Assembly: GCA_937975525.1 (NCBI GenBank)
Contig: CALJUJ010000437.1
Location: forward strand, 1 to 6,528
Direction: 5' to 3'
From: an uncultured bacterium
Lineage (GTDB): Bacteria; Desulfobacterota; Binatia; HRBIN30
Length of the DNA: 6,528 nucleotides
The notes beneath the pieces were generated by a model that was not told where the DNA came from, searched no databases, and saw only the letters and a list, made by a program, of their open reading frames with translations. This document shows positions 6,410 to 6,528 of this stretch, piece by piece (the first letter of the stretch is position 1; the number at the start of each line of letters is the position of its first letter). The position numbers and the translations under genes are program-made.

Positions 6410-6415
6410 CCACCT
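6410..6415 (-). promoter_or_regulatory. Ribosome binding site of the GT4 transferase
   Basis: On the minus strand AGGTGG ends 4 nt before the ATG at 6405-6403. It is a near-consensus Shine-Dalgarno at slightly short spacing. A second purine run, GAGGAG, lies further upstream (6419-6424) and is probably too far to be used. Together they support the chosen start. Confidence 0.55.
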
Positions 6416-6470
6416 ACGCTCCTCGGCGGCGCCGTCGATCACCTACCGTGCACGGGAAGCGAGATCGGGG

Positions 6471-6495
6471 GTACCGCGCTGCACCAGCGCGGCAC
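6471..6495 (-). terminator. Strong 10-bp hairpin upstream of the GT4 gene
   Basis: Read on the minus strand, GTGCCGCGCT and AGCGCGGTAC form a 10-bp stem (one G-U pair) around the 5-nt loop GGTGC. It sits 66 nt before the GT4 start and about 15 nt after a TAG stop (6510-6512) that could end an upstream minus-strand gene. The position suits an intergenic terminator, attenuator or RNA-end stabiliser. The strand assignment rests on the G-U pair, which would be an A-C mismatch in plus-strand RNA. No U-tract follows, so a classical intrinsic terminator is not shown. Confidence 0.4.
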
Positions 6496-6528
6496 GCGCG
6501 CCCAGGGACCTACTGGTTCTTCTTCGCT

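Noticed and set aside
6510..6528. Possible C-terminus of an upstream minus-strand gene (AKKNQ then TAG).
   Set aside because: Plausible given the hairpin that follows, but five codons are too few to call a gene.
6404..6528. A plus-strand frame from ATG 6404 open to the window end (MKPPTLLGG...).
   Set aside because: It has no Shine-Dalgarno and no recognisable features, and it overlaps the GT4 start and the hairpin. More likely chance.

Overview
This is a GC-rich, densely coding bacterial window with no RNA genes, insertion sequences, CRISPR arrays or tRNAs that I can see. It holds six well-supported protein genes: five on the plus strand and one convergent gene on the minus strand. Taxonomy cannot be fixed from sequence alone. 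The high GC, the close-packed genes, a luciferase-like oxidoreductase of the F420-dependent Rv3520c type and an exported M20 peptidase together fit an environmental lineage that makes coenzyme F420 (an actinobacterium, or an uncultured group such as Binatota, Chloroflexota or a myxococcus-like lineage). This is inference.

Layout. (1) 38-1087 (+): a NeuB/sialic-acid-synthase family enzyme with a C-terminal SAF domain, from a divergent branch in which several usually conserved residues differ. (2) A 105-nt gap containing a strong GC hairpin. (3) 1193-5291 (+): a tight four-gene cluster of an F420-type luciferase-like oxidoreductase, a small VOC (glyoxalase-fold) protein, an exported M20 metallopeptidase and an acetyl-CoA hydrolase/CoA-transferase family protein. 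The gaps are 44 nt, a 4-nt ATGA overlap and 3 nt, so at least the last three are very probably one transcript. (4) A 61-nt convergent gap with an imperfect long-range inverted repeat. (5) 5353-6405 (-): a polytopic polyprenyl-phosphate sugar-1-phosphate transferase of the WecA/MraY superfamily. (6) 6406-6528: the upstream flank of that gene, carrying a second strong hairpin.

How the genes may work together. The two outer genes (NeuB-like synthase, WecA-like transferase) look like surface-glycan functions: one makes a nonulosonic-acid-like sugar, the other starts a lipid-linked glycan. They point in opposite directions and are separated by the four-gene cluster, so the link is only suggestive. 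The inner cluster reads like a catabolic cassette. An exported hydrolase would release a small acid or amine, and cytosolic reduction or oxidation (luciferase-like), a VOC enzyme and a CoA-handling enzyme would process it. No substrate can be named from the sequence.

The most distinctive observation is in the CoA-transferase family protein. The glutamate that carries CoA in characterised 4-hydroxybutyrate CoA-transferase (HSEM motif) is a glycine here (HSGM, Gly230), and the usual GGQxDF loop is GGSLDF. If the alignment is right, this protein cannot use the standard glutamyl-CoA transferase mechanism.
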